Positions 35,267 through 47,625 of a stretch of 64,000 nt of DNA are shown piece after piece (position 1 is the stretch's first letter; every line of letters starts with the position of its first letter). The DNA is from Lathyrus oleraceus (Eukaryota; Streptophyta; Magnoliopsida; Fabales; Fabaceae): contig NC_066585.1 in NCBI RefSeq assembly GCF_024323335.1, positions 84,432,614-84,496,613 on the forward strand. Reading direction: 5' to 3'. The notes beneath the pieces are model-generated. The model searched no databases. It had not been told where the DNA came from and saw nothing but the letters and a program-made list of their open reading frames with translations. The translations under genes were made by a program, and so were the position numbers.

Positions 35267-37327
35267 TAAAGAGATAGGTGATAAAAGAAGATGAGTGTGA
35301 AAGAAAAGAAGGAGTTAGATGATAAGAAAATAAGACAATACTTGGTTGATATAGAGGTGGAAGAGAGGAAGAGTAATATTTTTGAATGACTCAAGGATTA
35401 GAGAGAGAAACGAGAGGGAACACAAACGTCCCTATGAAAACTGAAAATAAATGAATCAACATGAAACGTTTAAAAAAATGATCATTGTTATTCTAATTAA
35501 TTAATGACATAGGGGGCGCCAGAGTATGATTTCATTTTATCCAGGAAAATAATAATTATCCATATGTACTTCAAGCGTTTTTTACGGCTCAGAAGATAGT
35601 GGGACAACTTGTCACGCATATTAGGCATAACAAAAGTACTTGAGGATAACCAAAGATATTCAGAGATCAAAAGATAGAAAATTCCTAAAAGGGTTCTGAC
35701 TTCAAATCTTCTGACCGTGACAACCTTCTCACTAAGAAAGTTGGTTGGTTCAGAGGCAAATAACTTAGAAGTAGATTTAATCATTCTGATGCTACGCATT
35801 CTGAGATTTCATCATTCATTCAAGACAAAATTTTCTTTTACGTTATTCTAAATGAAAAGAATCTTATACTCAACAAGGGTTTTTAGAAATGATATCATCC
35901 CATTGAAGGTTTGTATTAGTGAATATCCTTCTAAATATTGTTTTTGATGAAACGATGTTTATCTTAGAATGGTTAGCACTTAGAATGACAATTTTGATTC
36001 TTAGATAAACACAAGGAGAAAAAATCATCATAGGGAAAATAATTTTTACCCTTATTACTTTGATAACCTTCTCATCTGGAAAATCTGAAAATCTAATGGT
36101 TGTGTCCAGATACTTCTTCAAATGTTCAGATGGCGTAGTATGACATGAATTCTCAGAGAGATTCAGACTAAGATAACATTCTAACCTTTAGAGCCATGAG
36201 GCTTAAGTTCCAGATCTTAGAGCAGATGCCTTCTTCTCTTTAATGTTGAGAGCTCCACGTATCAGGTTCCAGACTTGATGCTCTAACCTTGCTCCCCAGG
36301 ATATCTCGTTTGTGTCAGATATTGTTTTTGATGGAGATTCTAATATTGGTTCAAAGACAACTTATTTTATGCTTCTTTAGCTTCTTCTTCTGAGGAATTA
36401 GATACTTCAATGCTTATCATCAGCATCATGCTGTATTTTTCATTAGGCATAATCTTCTTTAGAGTAACCCTATGTATCCATCAAAAATTTATTCTTGTCC
36501 TTGATGAGTTCCTTATATGGATCTTCTTTGTTGACCTTAGAGCGGTCCATTTGTAGTGACATGACTTCTTGTGCGAAAGGTAGATGGCCTTTAGGACAGA
36601 TCCAAACATCTTCTGCTCAAAGGTTGACTTCACAAATTCCACATGTTCTCCTTTGGCCTCTAGAGTTGATTTGAATGTGCTTCCAGCATTGGTTAATGCT
36701 TCTTTAGAGGCACAAACTTCTTATGAGGTTCATCTTCTTATTAATTGATCTTGTGACTACCCAGAGAACTAGCCAGCTCTATAATTTAGAAATGTGAACA
36801 AATTTAGAGTAGTCATCGTGGCCCTTCACTTTATTGGTAAACTTCTGAGAAACTTCTTCACTTGGTCTGTTGTAGTGACATTTGTGTAAGACTTTCAAAC
36901 CAAAACAAGAGTTTGAGATTTTGAGCAACATGTCCTCAAAAGTTTCAGCAGACGTTATTTTGAATGCCTCAAACTTTAAATAAGGTTAACACCTTAGTTT
37001 GTTGTACTTGCACATCTCTTTTACGAGTCATTCTCAAATGTTCAAATTAAGACTTAGCAGAGCTTCCATTTGCAATCTTTTCATACTCGTTGTAAGAAAT
37101 ATCATTCAAGGAGGTAGTTTTAAATCCAAGATGATTTAAGTTAAATTTATTCGTTGTTCATTCATCTTTTTCCAGTTCAGCATCATCAGGATCTGCAGGA
37201 TGTGTTCATGTGGCAGATTTATGATCTTTTATCATTTTTGCTTGCGTTACCTTAATGTGTTTCAAAAATGGATCTTTTTATGTCACGATTAAGTATTTGA
37301 GATAATCTAGTCAATAACAGAATTATT
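35267..37327 (-). other. Decayed interior of the old Sirevirus
   Basis: Short minus-strand frames (35497-35799, 35870-36121) have no recognisable motif. A Gag-like stretch on the minus strand near 36480-36720 (EHVEFVKSTFEQKMF; VNKEDPYKELIKDKN in another frame) hints at the charged C-terminal part of Sirevirus Gag. RT, RNase H and integrase are absent. Confidence 0.45.
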
Positions 37328-37341
37328 GCTCTGATACTAAT
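37328..37341 (-). other. Primer-binding site of the old Sirevirus
   Basis: Minus strand ATTAGTATCAGAGC directly follows the LTR end (CCACCTTCA). It is the initiator-Met primer-binding site with one substitution. Confidence 0.75.
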
Positions 37342-39215
37342 TGAAGGTGGAAGTAACACAAGAAATGGGGGGTTGCATTGGGTTTCTAGTATGACAACTT
37401 TTTCTTTCCCAAAACAAACGCAAGACTAGCACAACAAAGATAAGGAAAATGATAAAAGACACAAGTATTTTATCCTGGTTCACTATTAATAAAGATATAT
37501 CCAGTCCACTCATATGAGTGATTTCTCCTTAGACAAAGACTTAATCCAATAATAAATTTGATTACAAAATAATGACACCTTGTCAGTGATTTCTTAAGAA
37601 TTCTGACCTATCCAATCCCATAGGAAATATGACGATCATTGAATCCATAAGATCCTAACCAACTTGGTCGCTTAAGGAGATTTATCCTCTTTGATAATTT
37701 GTCTAAGCCCTCTCAAGAAACCGACTAACCTGGTCACTGGAGGAATACAACCTCAATGACAAACTGGTATTGCCCTCTCAAGAACCAGACCAACCTGGTT
37801 GCTTGAGGAATATAACCAAACTTGGTTATTACAAATTTGTGTTTACAGAGTTTGCTTATTGATAAGCTGATAACACACAACATGAAGATCAATTGAATAC
37901 ACTTAAAAGATATATAATGAAAGATCTAAGTGTTTATCTCTTTGTGTTATGGTGTTGTAGCTTTGGCATCTGCGAAGACTCATACACACACATCCACATC
38001 CATGCTCACTCACACACTTTTTCCATATTCTTCACCCTCAAAATATATAGAAGATGAATAGATCCTTTGGAGGAAAGATCCATTGGAGGATAGAATAGGA
38101 ATTACCCTCAAAGTATTCGTTGTTTGGAGGTCACTTCATTTGTAGCAATAGAATGGCGCTTGCAGCAGAGAGTAGAGGATGATGGGATATGAGAAGCTTA
38201 TTTACTTAGAAAGTAGATTTGTTTTTGTGCTTCTGTCATATCAAACAATATTGACCTTTTATTCAAATCTTCTAGTCAGATGCTTCTTATGCAATTGGTT
38301 TGAAGCTTAAGTAGAGATCAAAGACTGTCTTCATAAGGAAATCTACTAGATGATGTACTTTCCTTGAATATACTTATCATCATAATTGGAGGATTCATAT
38401 AAGAGATGAATGGAGCTTGATTAGAGTCTTGAGCCTAGATGATGTAGACTACCAAGTCTATTCAGAGTGAGGCTTGAAAGTATCATAGTACAAAGTAAAT
38501 CTGACCAAGAAATGCATAAGCATTTACTAGTTTGTTCAGATTCTTTGACTGTTCAAGAAGCATTTCATTTGGCTTACTAAATTTTAGTCATATGCTTCTA
38601 ACAGAATTTGGTGAAGCTTGGGGTAGAGTTCACATGTTGTCTTCAGAACATGGAGAGACTTCAGATGCCTTGGAGTAATGGGTTTTGAGACTAACACAAA
38701 CTTGTAGTCAGAGTTTATATAAGAGATTGTCTGGATGGTTTCTATTCAGAAACATTGACTTGATAATTGAAGCTTGACTTGATTGTACACAAGTTTTTGA
38801 TTACTTCCTTTTGTTCAAAGAGTATCTTCTCTTTAGAATCTTCTTTCAGTTTTCTTCAGACTTTGTATGTGTTCAAATTTGACTTCTTCAATGGTATAAC
38901 ATTCTTCAGAGTCAGCCTTTTATAATTGACATTGTTCAAGTCTTGCTTCAGACTTCACTTTGATTTGAAGTTTGCTTTCCATTAGACTTTGCTTTCTTCT
39001 GAGTTGACTATCATAGTTGACTTTCAAATTTAGCATTAGAAGTTTCTTAATCAGAATCTGCTTAACTCAACATTTTCTCTCTTCATATAGATTTTATTTT
39101 AGCCTTTGAGTTTCTGCACACTTAACAAAGAAATTAGTGCATAAAATTGTTCTTCTATACTTTGTTATCATCAAAACTTAAAGGTATGTAGATGTAGAAT
39201 CACACTTGTTCTTAC
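37342..39215 (-). repeat. 5' LTR of the old Sirevirus
   Basis: In plus-strand reading it runs from tgaaggtggaag to cttgttcttaca. It is 35 bp longer than the other LTR because of an extra stretch near 38224-38255. Confidence 0.85.
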
Positions 39216-39490
39216 AGACACCTCGGGTTTTCTAGGAAAATATCGTCGTCCACCTAGTTAAAAGATGGACAGTTGGATACATATTCCCAAGGGAGATGTG
39301 GGTCAGTAACGACTGTGACTTTCTCTTTATTCGAGACACGTCTTATCCCATATTTTTTCTCTCAAAGGCGAGGAAAACTTAAGGGCGATGCGATACCTGC
39401 CTTTGTGCGACCTCGTGTCGTTGCCTTTTCCTAGGGCGGTCACAAGTTGTCGCCTTAGGCAAGGTTATTTGCAAATATAACAGTACAACA
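39216..39490 (-). repeat. Tat-type LTR, outer part (putative)
   Basis: It starts with the gacac duplication copy and ends near gtacaaca, which would be the TGTTGTAC start on the minus strand. Assigned because it resumes after the Sirevirus insertion; there is no independent copy to compare. Confidence 0.4.
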
Positions 39491-39512
39491 TATTATTCCA
39501 AGCGACCCCACA

Positions 39513-39920
39513 ATGTCTGCTCTTCCCACTATGGTCCGCATAGATGTTGATACGATGTTTGATGATTTATATAATCATTTGGTACTAGAGGAAGCACGAA
39601 GTATGCCAGCTCCTCAGTCGTGGAGTAGTGCATTCGAATACATCCAATGGAATTTTAGAGTGTCACATCCTTACGTGACACAAGATGTCGGGGGAGATCC
39701 ACCTAGGCCAGCTCATGAAGAGATATTAGAGGAAGAACATGTTATGGTAGATCATGTCGTTGATGTGTTACCTACATAACAACGTATTATGGCTATTGCA
39801 CGGGTGGGTATAGAGAGAGGAGAGTTTTTAAAAGGCACTCCGGTGAGAGCCACTATATAGGTCATTCTATCGGAGGCACAAAATGCTTCACAATACAGTA
39901 AGCAGGGAAGGAACTAGGGG
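39513..39920 (+). pseudogene. Plant-mobile-domain-like C-terminal remnant
   Basis: The frame of 88 codons (MSALPTMVRIDVDTMFDDLY ... EYIQWNFRVSHPYV ... RPAHEEI) ends at a TAA near 39777. Similar residues (QRIMAIARVGIERGEFLKGT) continue after it up to about 39860. The (Y/W)..WF.RVSHP(Y/I) phrase followed by an acidic tail is what I associate with the end of transposon-related plant mobile domain/PPP7-long-form-like proteins. No upstream domain is present, so it is at best a 3' fragment of such a gene. Function is not claimed. Confidence 0.4.
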
Positions 39921-40474
39921 GTCAGATATACATACTAGTTCACTTTTACTTCTATTTTGATAATATTTGTATTATAGTTTTTAATTTGTCAACAATGATG
40001 TTTGATTATGGATTTTAATTGAATTAATATATGGCATTTTAATTGAATTACACAAATGTATGATTTAATTAAATAACAAATTTATTTTGATAGTATGTTT
40101 GGTATAAATGGCCTAAAATGTAAGATTTCTTAAAAAATGTCAAATTTGTAACAAACTTATTACCTAAGAGTTATTATAGAAATATACTTCCGAATTATTC
40201 TTTGAATTTTGAAATAAACGCACTACCATGAATTTAAAATGGATTCTATGAATTATTACGAAAGTGCACATTCCATAAGTACGAGTATACACTTCCGGAC
40301 TAATATTTAACAAAATAGCATGGGTGACTCATTTACAAATATATGTGATGTATTTTAGGTGCTTACAAAAATATATATTCTAAATTTGAAAACAACATTT
40401 GAGATTTTAAAAAGCAGACTCTTCACCACTAAGAATAAAAAGAAACCCCCTAATTTTTATTATTGACCACCACA
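39921..40474. other. Intergenic DNA, nothing recognised
   Basis: AT-rich sequence without repeats, frames or motifs that I can support. Confidence 0.5.
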
Positions 40475-41254
40475 TAGGGGTGACAATTGGATCCATTAAG
40501 ACAAAATTCATCTAATCCATCCACCAAAAAATTCATCCAATTCATCCACTACATAAAAATTAAGTTCATGGATTTGATTAAATCCATCCATTTATAAGCA
40601 TGGATTGACTCAATTCATCCAACACATTTTAATGATCCAATAATTTTTTTATATCTAATTTAAAAAAAATGATTTTTTTCAAATATTAAAAAGATTTTTT
40701 TTTAAAAAATACAAAATTAATTTTTTTTCCGAAAAAAATCGTTTTTTTTAAATACAAAAAATTGAATTTTTCCAAAAATTTTAAAATTATTTTTTTGAAA
40801 AATACCAAAATTCGATTTTACTTTCGAAAACGTTATTTTTTTACAAATATAATTTTTTTTTTTGAAAAATAAAAAAACAATTTTTAAATTATTTTTTCTG
40901 AAAATACAAAAATATGTTTTTTTTCCCAAAAAAAATTGATTTTTTTAGAAAAGAACTGAATTTTTTTTCATTCAAATACAAAACAATATTTTTTTTCTGA
41001 AAAATATAATTTTTTCAAAAGTAAAAGAATTGAATTTTTCAAAAATACAAAAATTAATATATTTAAAAAAATTATTTTTTCAAAAAAAAGTGGATGAATG
41101 GATATCCATCCACTAAAAATATGATAATGAATGGATTGGATGAATTTTATTCTTAATGGATGGATTGGATTGAATATTTTAAAGAAACTTTTAGTGGATT
41201 GTTAATGGACTAATGAATTGTTTTGATCTATCCATTAAAACGATCCAATCACTA
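40475..41254. mobile_element. Fold-back element with inverted CATCCA/TGGATG arms
   Basis: The left arm (40475 to about 40640) is dense in atccatcca, ttcatccaa and atggattga. The right arm (about 41090-41254) is dense in the complements tggatgaatgg, aatggattggatgaa and ccattaaaacgatccaatcac. The outermost bases read taggggtgacaattggatc and, inverted, tagtgattggatc. The centre (40640-41090) is an irregular aaaaatacaaaaattgaattttt-type array. No coding capacity; the family is uncertain (hAT-like ends). Confidence 0.6.
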
Positions 41255-43599
41255 AAAAAATATATATATAATTGCTGTATGGAAAGCTTTTCTTGTGTGG
41301 TCGTCAGTACGGAATAATTTGGTTATATTTTAGAAACCTATCTGTATGAATTGAGATTTTTATTTGAAAAAAACACAAGACTCAACTTGTACGTGTATCA
41401 TATTATTATGTTCTCCAAATGAAACGCAAACGCGTTATAAATGAGTCAAATAACAAAGACTCATTCGCTCTATCTGAATTCAAAGTCTCCCTCATTTCAC
41501 GCGGCATTAGAACTCACAAGTCCACTTGTATATGTATCCCATTTTTTATCTACAGTTTATAATATTTAATGCAATAATTTGAGTTTCATCATAAACTATT
41601 CTCTTTTTGATTTTCAAGTCTCCCGTTTACATTACACCATCCATTCCTCTCTACCATTTCGGCGACCTTAACAACATTCCTAAACTATATATATCATGGA
41701 ACAATTCAACTCTTTCATAGTAAGGATACACGTTTTTTCTAATATGATAACATTCATATATGAATACTTTCTTGTAATGAAGTCATGGCATACTATTTTT
41801 CTAATGAAGTATTGGTGGGCGACTTAATTTAACTTATATTAAATCAAATTAAATTAATTAAGTGATTTGACTTAAAAATGATTATTGACATGTAATTAAA
41901 GACAAACGGTTCACAGATAGTTAGTTTAGTTAAAGTTCGTTCCAATCTAACTTTATATTATTCGGGTCATCTTCTAAAATAAATCGAAGAAACGAAGCTT
42001 AAAAATAATATAAAATTTATAGAAGGTCATTCTAACATGCGCGATGGTGCTAGTTAAGAAGAATATGTGAGATAATATGTGAGATGATATGACTTATAAG
42101 GAGAAAAGAAAAAAAAATTAAATAGCACAAATAATTGATAATTCAGTTCGGTACAATGTCATTTACGTTTAGAGAGATTCAACTTAATCAAAAGAAATTC
42201 ATTAATTCAATAGTCAATAGTGCACAATTGTCTCATCTTTACTTTCTCAGTTCAATTTCATTTTTCATAATACTATCTGTAAATTTCGACTCAGGCTCCT
42301 GTGAATTCGAGAACTTGTCAGATTCACTCGAACACTCTCCCAAATATTTGCAAGAAAATAATTATATATCCCGTGATTAAAATCATTACTATAGACCAAT
42401 TACTTTAATCTTTTAAAATAAGAAAGACTCTCAAGAATATAGTATTACAACGAAAATATAAAGACTCAATAAAATACTGCACGCATAAAAATTCTAAATC
42501 TGGGATCTTCAAATAAGGAGAATCATCTTCTTATATAACAAAAGTTGTCCAATCGAAGAACCCGCTATGGTTAGATAAAAAGTAGGCTAAATCCCAAAAT
42601 AACAATTTGTATCTTCTTCATTAAAACTAAATCCGTTCATACCATAGTCCTCTTTCAAATAGATTATCTAATAAAATCTTATTCAAATTGATTTGATTTA
42701 AAAAAAAAAAATTCTTTTAAGCGCAATCTATGTCGTCTTTTGGAAGGATTAAAAAACGAACCATATATTGAATAAATTATTTTAAGTGAATTAGTGAATG
42801 CGCGTCAGAGATAAACAAAAATACAATGCATGCTAGAGATAAACAGAGACAAGATGTCTCACAACAAGTTAATATATCTTGCTTAACAACTAAATACAAA
42901 AACTAGCCAATCAACTGTAATACAAACTCTCCCTTTAAATATCTTTAGGCAAAATAATGGTTATGTAAATCCGTTCTTCATGATCTGATCACACATCAAT
43001 AAGCACAACAATAATATAAAAGCAACAAAAGCATAACATTCATCATATCATAACAAATAAGACAAAATGTGCTTATATCCCATTATTTGCCTCAAAACAA
43101 ATAAAACGCTACTACAAAATATATCTTTGGTAACATCATATTACTACGACCATTTTATCAACTGTAGTAATGTCTCATTTTTACGCGCCTGGTTTTTTTT
43201 ATTTATTATATTAAAAGACTTTTCATCATAGTTCGTAGTAACAATTGTGGCGATAGATTAAGCGTTACAAGCTTCGAATACCAACAACAATATTTTTCTA
43301 TTTTTTCTATAAAAAAAGCGGGTGTCCCTTAACTAATATTATTAAATGACAATTGAAAACCAATTAACTACAATTGTTTTTATCAACCATGGTTATACGT
43401 GTCATATTTCACTACCGTTGATATTTGCAATTGTGGTAAAATTCTTTCCTACAAAATTAAAACATAACACATGCCCTAGTGAACAAGACAACAACTGTTA
43501 TTCCTTTGAGATTGACTTCATTTTACAAAACAACATTATGGAGAAGTGTTCAAATTGGTAAGCTGCTTCAAGATGATTTTCTGGTGCAGAAGGGACACA
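41255..43599. other. Intergenic DNA without a supported gene
   Basis: Frames at 42135-42380 and 43346-43561 have no recognisable motif. A phrase gctactacaaaatatatc near 43111 faintly resembles a CACTA end, but no partner was found. 43500-43599 could already belong to the LTR that follows. Confidence 0.45.
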
Positions 43600-44472
43600 T
43601 GTTGGACGTGATGTCACAATATATGGGTACAACATCTGGATCTTGCTCAGTAGGTCGGGTTGCTCCATTTTTGGGAGATTTTCTTATTAAGATTCAATTA
43701 GATTTTATTGTTTTCATTTAGTAATATGGTTATATGATTTGTTGATCAACTGTGAAGATCAAATAAGATTTAAATGTGATTTAAATTTGAATTTGAATCA
43801 AACCAAATCATATATTTCTGTTGGAGATATTTATGGAACAAATAATATCCAAATGATTGTGCAACGATTCTGGACGAAATTAAAGTTAAGATCCAAAGAG
43901 AAAATCTCATAATAATTTTTCTATATAAAGAGCTCAAAACCTACATTAGAAAACAAACAATACATTAAAGATATTAGAGTGATAAGGTTTAGAGTCTTTG
44001 TTATTGTTGTATGTACATCATACTATGTTTCCGTAACTTGACATCGTTGTAGGTTTATCTAGTTGAGTTGTAATATTCAACATTGATAATTGGGTTAAAC
44101 ATCGATCACTAGGGTTTAGTGATTGAGAGAAAGTGATCGGGATTCTCATATTTAGGGAAAATCCTAAATAGAAAGGCATTGGGTAGTGTTAGGAAGAACC
44201 ATTGAACAACATAAGGCTTATTGTTGCTTGTAAGTCTAATTGTACTAAACTACTAATAGTGAATTTCCTTTCTTGAGTTGGAAGTCAACCCTCTAGACGT
44301 AAGTGTTGTTGCATCGAACTGGATTATCAACTATTATGTTCTTTATTGATTTTATGCTCCATCATCTTTTACAATTGAATTTGTGTTAATTATGGTGATT
44401 CTAATTTAACTTATCGAACCAATTATCTAGGATATCATTTTTGACATATGTCCCCTGAGGAACAAAATTGCA
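43600..44472 (+). repeat. 5' LTR of the outer (older) Sirevirus, start uncertain
   Basis: It ends ...acaaaattgca two bases before the primer-binding site at 44475. A plausible TG start is tgttggacgtgatgtcaca at 43600, though similar LTR-like sequence extends some way upstream. The region 44110-44330 resembles 29340-29560. Confidence 0.55.
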
Positions 44473-44474
44473 AT

Positions 44475-44486
44475 TGGCATCAGAAC
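44475..44486 (+). other. Primer-binding site of the outer Sirevirus
   Basis: TGGCATCAGAAC differs from the initiator-Met consensus TGGTATCAGAGC at two positions and lies two bases after the LTR. Confidence 0.75.
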
Positions 44487-44645
44487 ATGAAACTAGCTTG
44501 TTGGGTGAGCTCTAAGGAAGATAAATTATGCTCAAATGGATACAATTAAAGATGGAGGGTCACTTAACAAACTATGTCTTTTGGATGACACCAATTATAA
44601 TTATTGGAAGACTATGATGGTTTCCTTTCTCAAATCCATGGGCAA

Positions 44646-44650
44646 CAATG
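44646..44650. repeat. Target-site duplication CAATG (left copy)
   Basis: CAATG before the inner LTR is repeated at 52277-52281 after the other LTR. It lies within the outer element's gag codons. Confidence 0.93.
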
Positions 44651-45833
44651 TGTTGATTCTAAGTGTTGGCAGCAATTTTGGTAAAACTAAAGAGTGTTCA
44701 CAAGATGTTATGTGTGATGTCTTAACATGAGATATCCTATGTACCTGTTGGAGTTCAAGAACATGTGCATGCAGGATTGTTTCAGAATGCCACATACAAT
44801 GCCATGGCTTCTGATATTGGATGTACCTGCTGGAGCTTAAATTAAAGACATGTTCATGCAGGATTGTTTCAGATGACATACACAATGTCATGGCATCTGA
44901 TATGGCTGTACATGCTGGAAGTTATAAAAGGAACTATTGGATTATGCAGGATTTTTCCAGGATGTCAGACCCGATGTCATGACATCCTGTACACAGAACA
45001 TTCAGTATGAATGTCTGGTGTTTTGTGATTGCACAATTAATGGCAATCTTTGGATGATTGAAGATATGATTAGCTGACGCATTCAATCATGGATTACAAC
45101 CAAATTTACTTATTTTCCAAGGAGATCTATACAACTGTTATAAAAAGATTTGATTGGAAAATAGATTTAGGGTTTTCAAGATGTCCAAGCCCAGCTAAAA
45201 GCTTCTATAAAAAGGGACTTAGAAAACCTGTTTGAACACACAACCAAGACTGAGCGAAATACATAGTGAGAGCTAGGGTTTGTGTCTGTTTAGTCGTAAG
45301 ACTTGTAGGTCATTCAAGTCATCCATTGATGATTGAATTGGACTGATTTGTGGTTGTAATTTGTCACTCTAAAGCTGTTAAGCAAGAGTGTGTGTCTTCT
45401 TGATCAAAGATGTGAAGCAAGATCAAGAGTGTGTCTTCTTGATTGAAACTGTGAAGTAAAATCAAGAGTGTGTAATTGGAAAGTATTTTCTTTTCTCAAG
45501 GGATTGTTGTTTAAAATCACTGGTGTGTGATTGTAAGGGAAGTGAGTGGGTTCTCATATCTAAGAGTGCTTAGGTAGAAATTGCACGGGTAGAGATTAGG
45601 TGAGAAAGACTGTAACTTGTTGAAGTGTACGGGGAGTCTTTGAACTAATTCTATTTTAGTGAATTTCCTTCCTGGCTTGGTAGCCCCCAGATGTAGGTGA
45701 GTTGGACCGAACTGGGTTAACAATTGCTTGTGTCTCTTGCATTACTATTCTCTATCTCTATTCTGTTTGAATCACTCAGATATTAGTGTCATGACATTAC
45801 CTTTGACATCTCATATCTGATACCAGAATTTCA
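44651..45833 (+). repeat. 5' LTR of the inner Sirevirus
   Basis: TGTTGATTCT ... CAGAATTTCA. It contains short direct repeats (tgatcaaagatgtgaagcaagatcaagagtgtg-type, 45380-45475) and TATAAAA motifs at 44933-44939 and 45206-45212. Confidence 0.95.
45206..45213 (+). promoter_or_regulatory. Putative TATA box of the inner 5' LTR
   Basis: TATAAAAA in the context gcttctataaaaagggac, conserved in the other LTR (51648 onward). Position in mid-LTR fits a U3 promoter; transcription start not determined. Confidence 0.55.
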
Positions 45834-45835
45834 AT

Positions 45836-45847
45836 TGGTATCAAAGC
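45836..45847 (+). other. Primer-binding site of the inner Sirevirus
   Basis: TGGTATCAAAGC, two bases after the LTR end. It differs from the initiator-Met complement by one base. Confidence 0.9.
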
Positions 45848-45900
45848 AGGCATCCTGCTCTGTTTCTGGGTGAGATCTAGGGACAATACTTTCTGGTACA

Positions 45901-47625
45901 ATGGAGAGAGGTGGAGGATCTGTTCACAGGCCACCAATTTTGTATGGATCTAACTATGACTATTGGAAACCTTGTATGGTAACTTTCTTAAAATCTCTGG
46001 ACAATAAGGCTTGGAAGGCTGTGTTAACAGGCTGGGTACATCCAGTAATTACTAAGGAAGGGGCAGCCACAACTGACAAGAAGCCTGAAGAATAATGGTC
46101 CAAGGAGGAGGATGATCTAGCCCTTGGAAATTCTAAAGCATTGAATGCCATATTCAATGGAGTAGACAAGAACATCTTCAGGTTGATAAACAATTGTGAA
46201 GTGGCCAAAGATGCTTGGGAAATTCTCAAGACCACTCATGAAGGCACCTCTAGAGTAAAGATGTCTAGACTACAGCTGCTCACCTCCAAGTTTGAAAATT
46301 TAAGGATGAAAGAAGATGAAAATATTCATGAATTTCACATGAGTATCCTTGAAATTGCCAACGCCTCTGGAGCTTTGGGAGAAAAGATGTCAGATGAAAA
46401 GTTAGTAAGGAAAATACTCAGATCACTCCCTAAAAGATTTGCTATGAAAGTGACTGTCATAGAAGAATCTCAAGACATCTCCAACATGAGGGTTGATGAG
46501 CTAATTGGTTCCCTCCAAACATTTGAGATGGGATTAAATGATGATTCTGAAAAGAAAACCAAAAGCATGGCCTTCATGTCAAACACAGAAGAGGAAAATA
46601 GTCAGGATGGTGATGAAGATTTGGCCAAGGAAGTAGCTATGCTGGGAAGACAGCTCAACAAACTGTTGAAAAAGATGGATGTAAGATCTAAGGCAAATGT
46701 CAAGAACATCTCATCTGACATCAGTAAATCCAACAATGCTGGAAGAAGAGCAAGATCAGATGATAAGCCCAAAGAAGGAAAAGAGGTACAGTGTTATGAA
46801 TGTGATGGCTATGGTCACATCAAGACTGAATGTGGAACCTACCTCAAGAAGCAGAAGATGAGTCTTGCTGCCACTTGGTCTGATGAGAGTGAAACAGAGG
46901 AAGTTGCAAATCTTGTGACTGCATTGACAGGAAGATGGGGTTCTGATGAAGACTCAAGTGATGGTGAAGTAACCTTTGAAGAGTTGGCCACTACCTACAG
47001 AAAGTTGTGTCTCAAAAGTGTAGAATGGTGTAAACAGGTTGAAAGCCAGAAGAAGGAAATAACTCAACTTGAGAATGAGAAGGTAGAACACTTGGAAACC
47101 ATCTCCAAATTAAAAACAGAAGAAGTGGTTCTGAAGGCCAAGATAAATGAAAGTCAACAAGTTGAAAGCCAGAAGATAGTACAGCTGGAGAATGAGAAGG
47201 CAGACCATGTGGAAATCATCTCCAAGTTAAAAACTGAAGCTATGTTCTTGAATTCTAAACTAGAAGAGATGAACAAGTATGTAAGAATGTTAAATAATGG
47301 ATCTGACTCCCTAGACAAGATTCTCCAAACTGGAAAAATAACAGGAGACAAATCTGGCATTGGGAATAATGAATCTAAGCCTGAGCGCAGTTACACTGGT
47401 TGCAAACCTCAAGCCAAACCTAAATGCAGCCATAGTAAAAGCAAACATGTGATGTCATATCATATGTCACAACATCAGAAGAGAAGACAGCAGAAAGGGA
47501 AACACCAAATATGGAGATGCCATTATTGTGGTAAATTTGGTCACCTAAAGCCCTTCTGCTATAAGCTGTATGGTTATCCTAGCCCTGTTCATCATCAGAC
47601 TCACTATCAATCCAGACCCAAATAG
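45901..47625 (+). pseudogene. Gag of the inner Sirevirus (one internal stop)
   Basis: It starts at ATG 45901 (MERGGGSVHRPPILYGSNYD), meets an in-frame TAA at 46093-46095, then runs open for 494 codons to TAG 47623-47625. The core holds the Sirevirus-type segments KDAWEILKTTHEGTSRVK and LVRKILRSLPKRF. A CCHC knuckle is at 46798-46840 (CYECDGYGHIKTEC). A glutamate/lysine-rich stretch follows with two copies of QLENEK..H.E.ISKLKTE, predicted as coiled coil. A second knuckle is at 47520-47561 (CHYCGKFGHLKPFC). Gag packages the element RNA. Apart from the stops it looks complete and well conserved, unlike pol. Confidence 0.9.

Larger units (their letters stand above)
30711..39215 (-). mobile_element. 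Old internally deleted Sirevirus (Ty1/copia) with a late tandem duplication
   Basis: The element lies on the minus strand, from LTR 30711-32549 (1839 bp) to LTR 37342-39215 (1874 bp). By eye the LTRs are roughly 85-90% alike, with a 30-bp indel. The flanks gatac (30706-30710) and gacac (39216-39220) are a target duplication with one change. An initiator-Met-type primer-binding site adjoins the right LTR. The interior keeps an env-like remnant (34460-35266) and little else: no RT, RNase H or integrase motif was found, so most of gag-pol is lost. A third, partial LTR (32707-33836) comes from a later tandem duplication. Confidence 0.8.

Noticed and set aside
43060..43480. Possible CACTA transposon end (ctactacaaaatatatc and actgtagtaatgtc)
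   Set aside because: No exact CACTA terminus, no inverted partner and no target duplication could be found.
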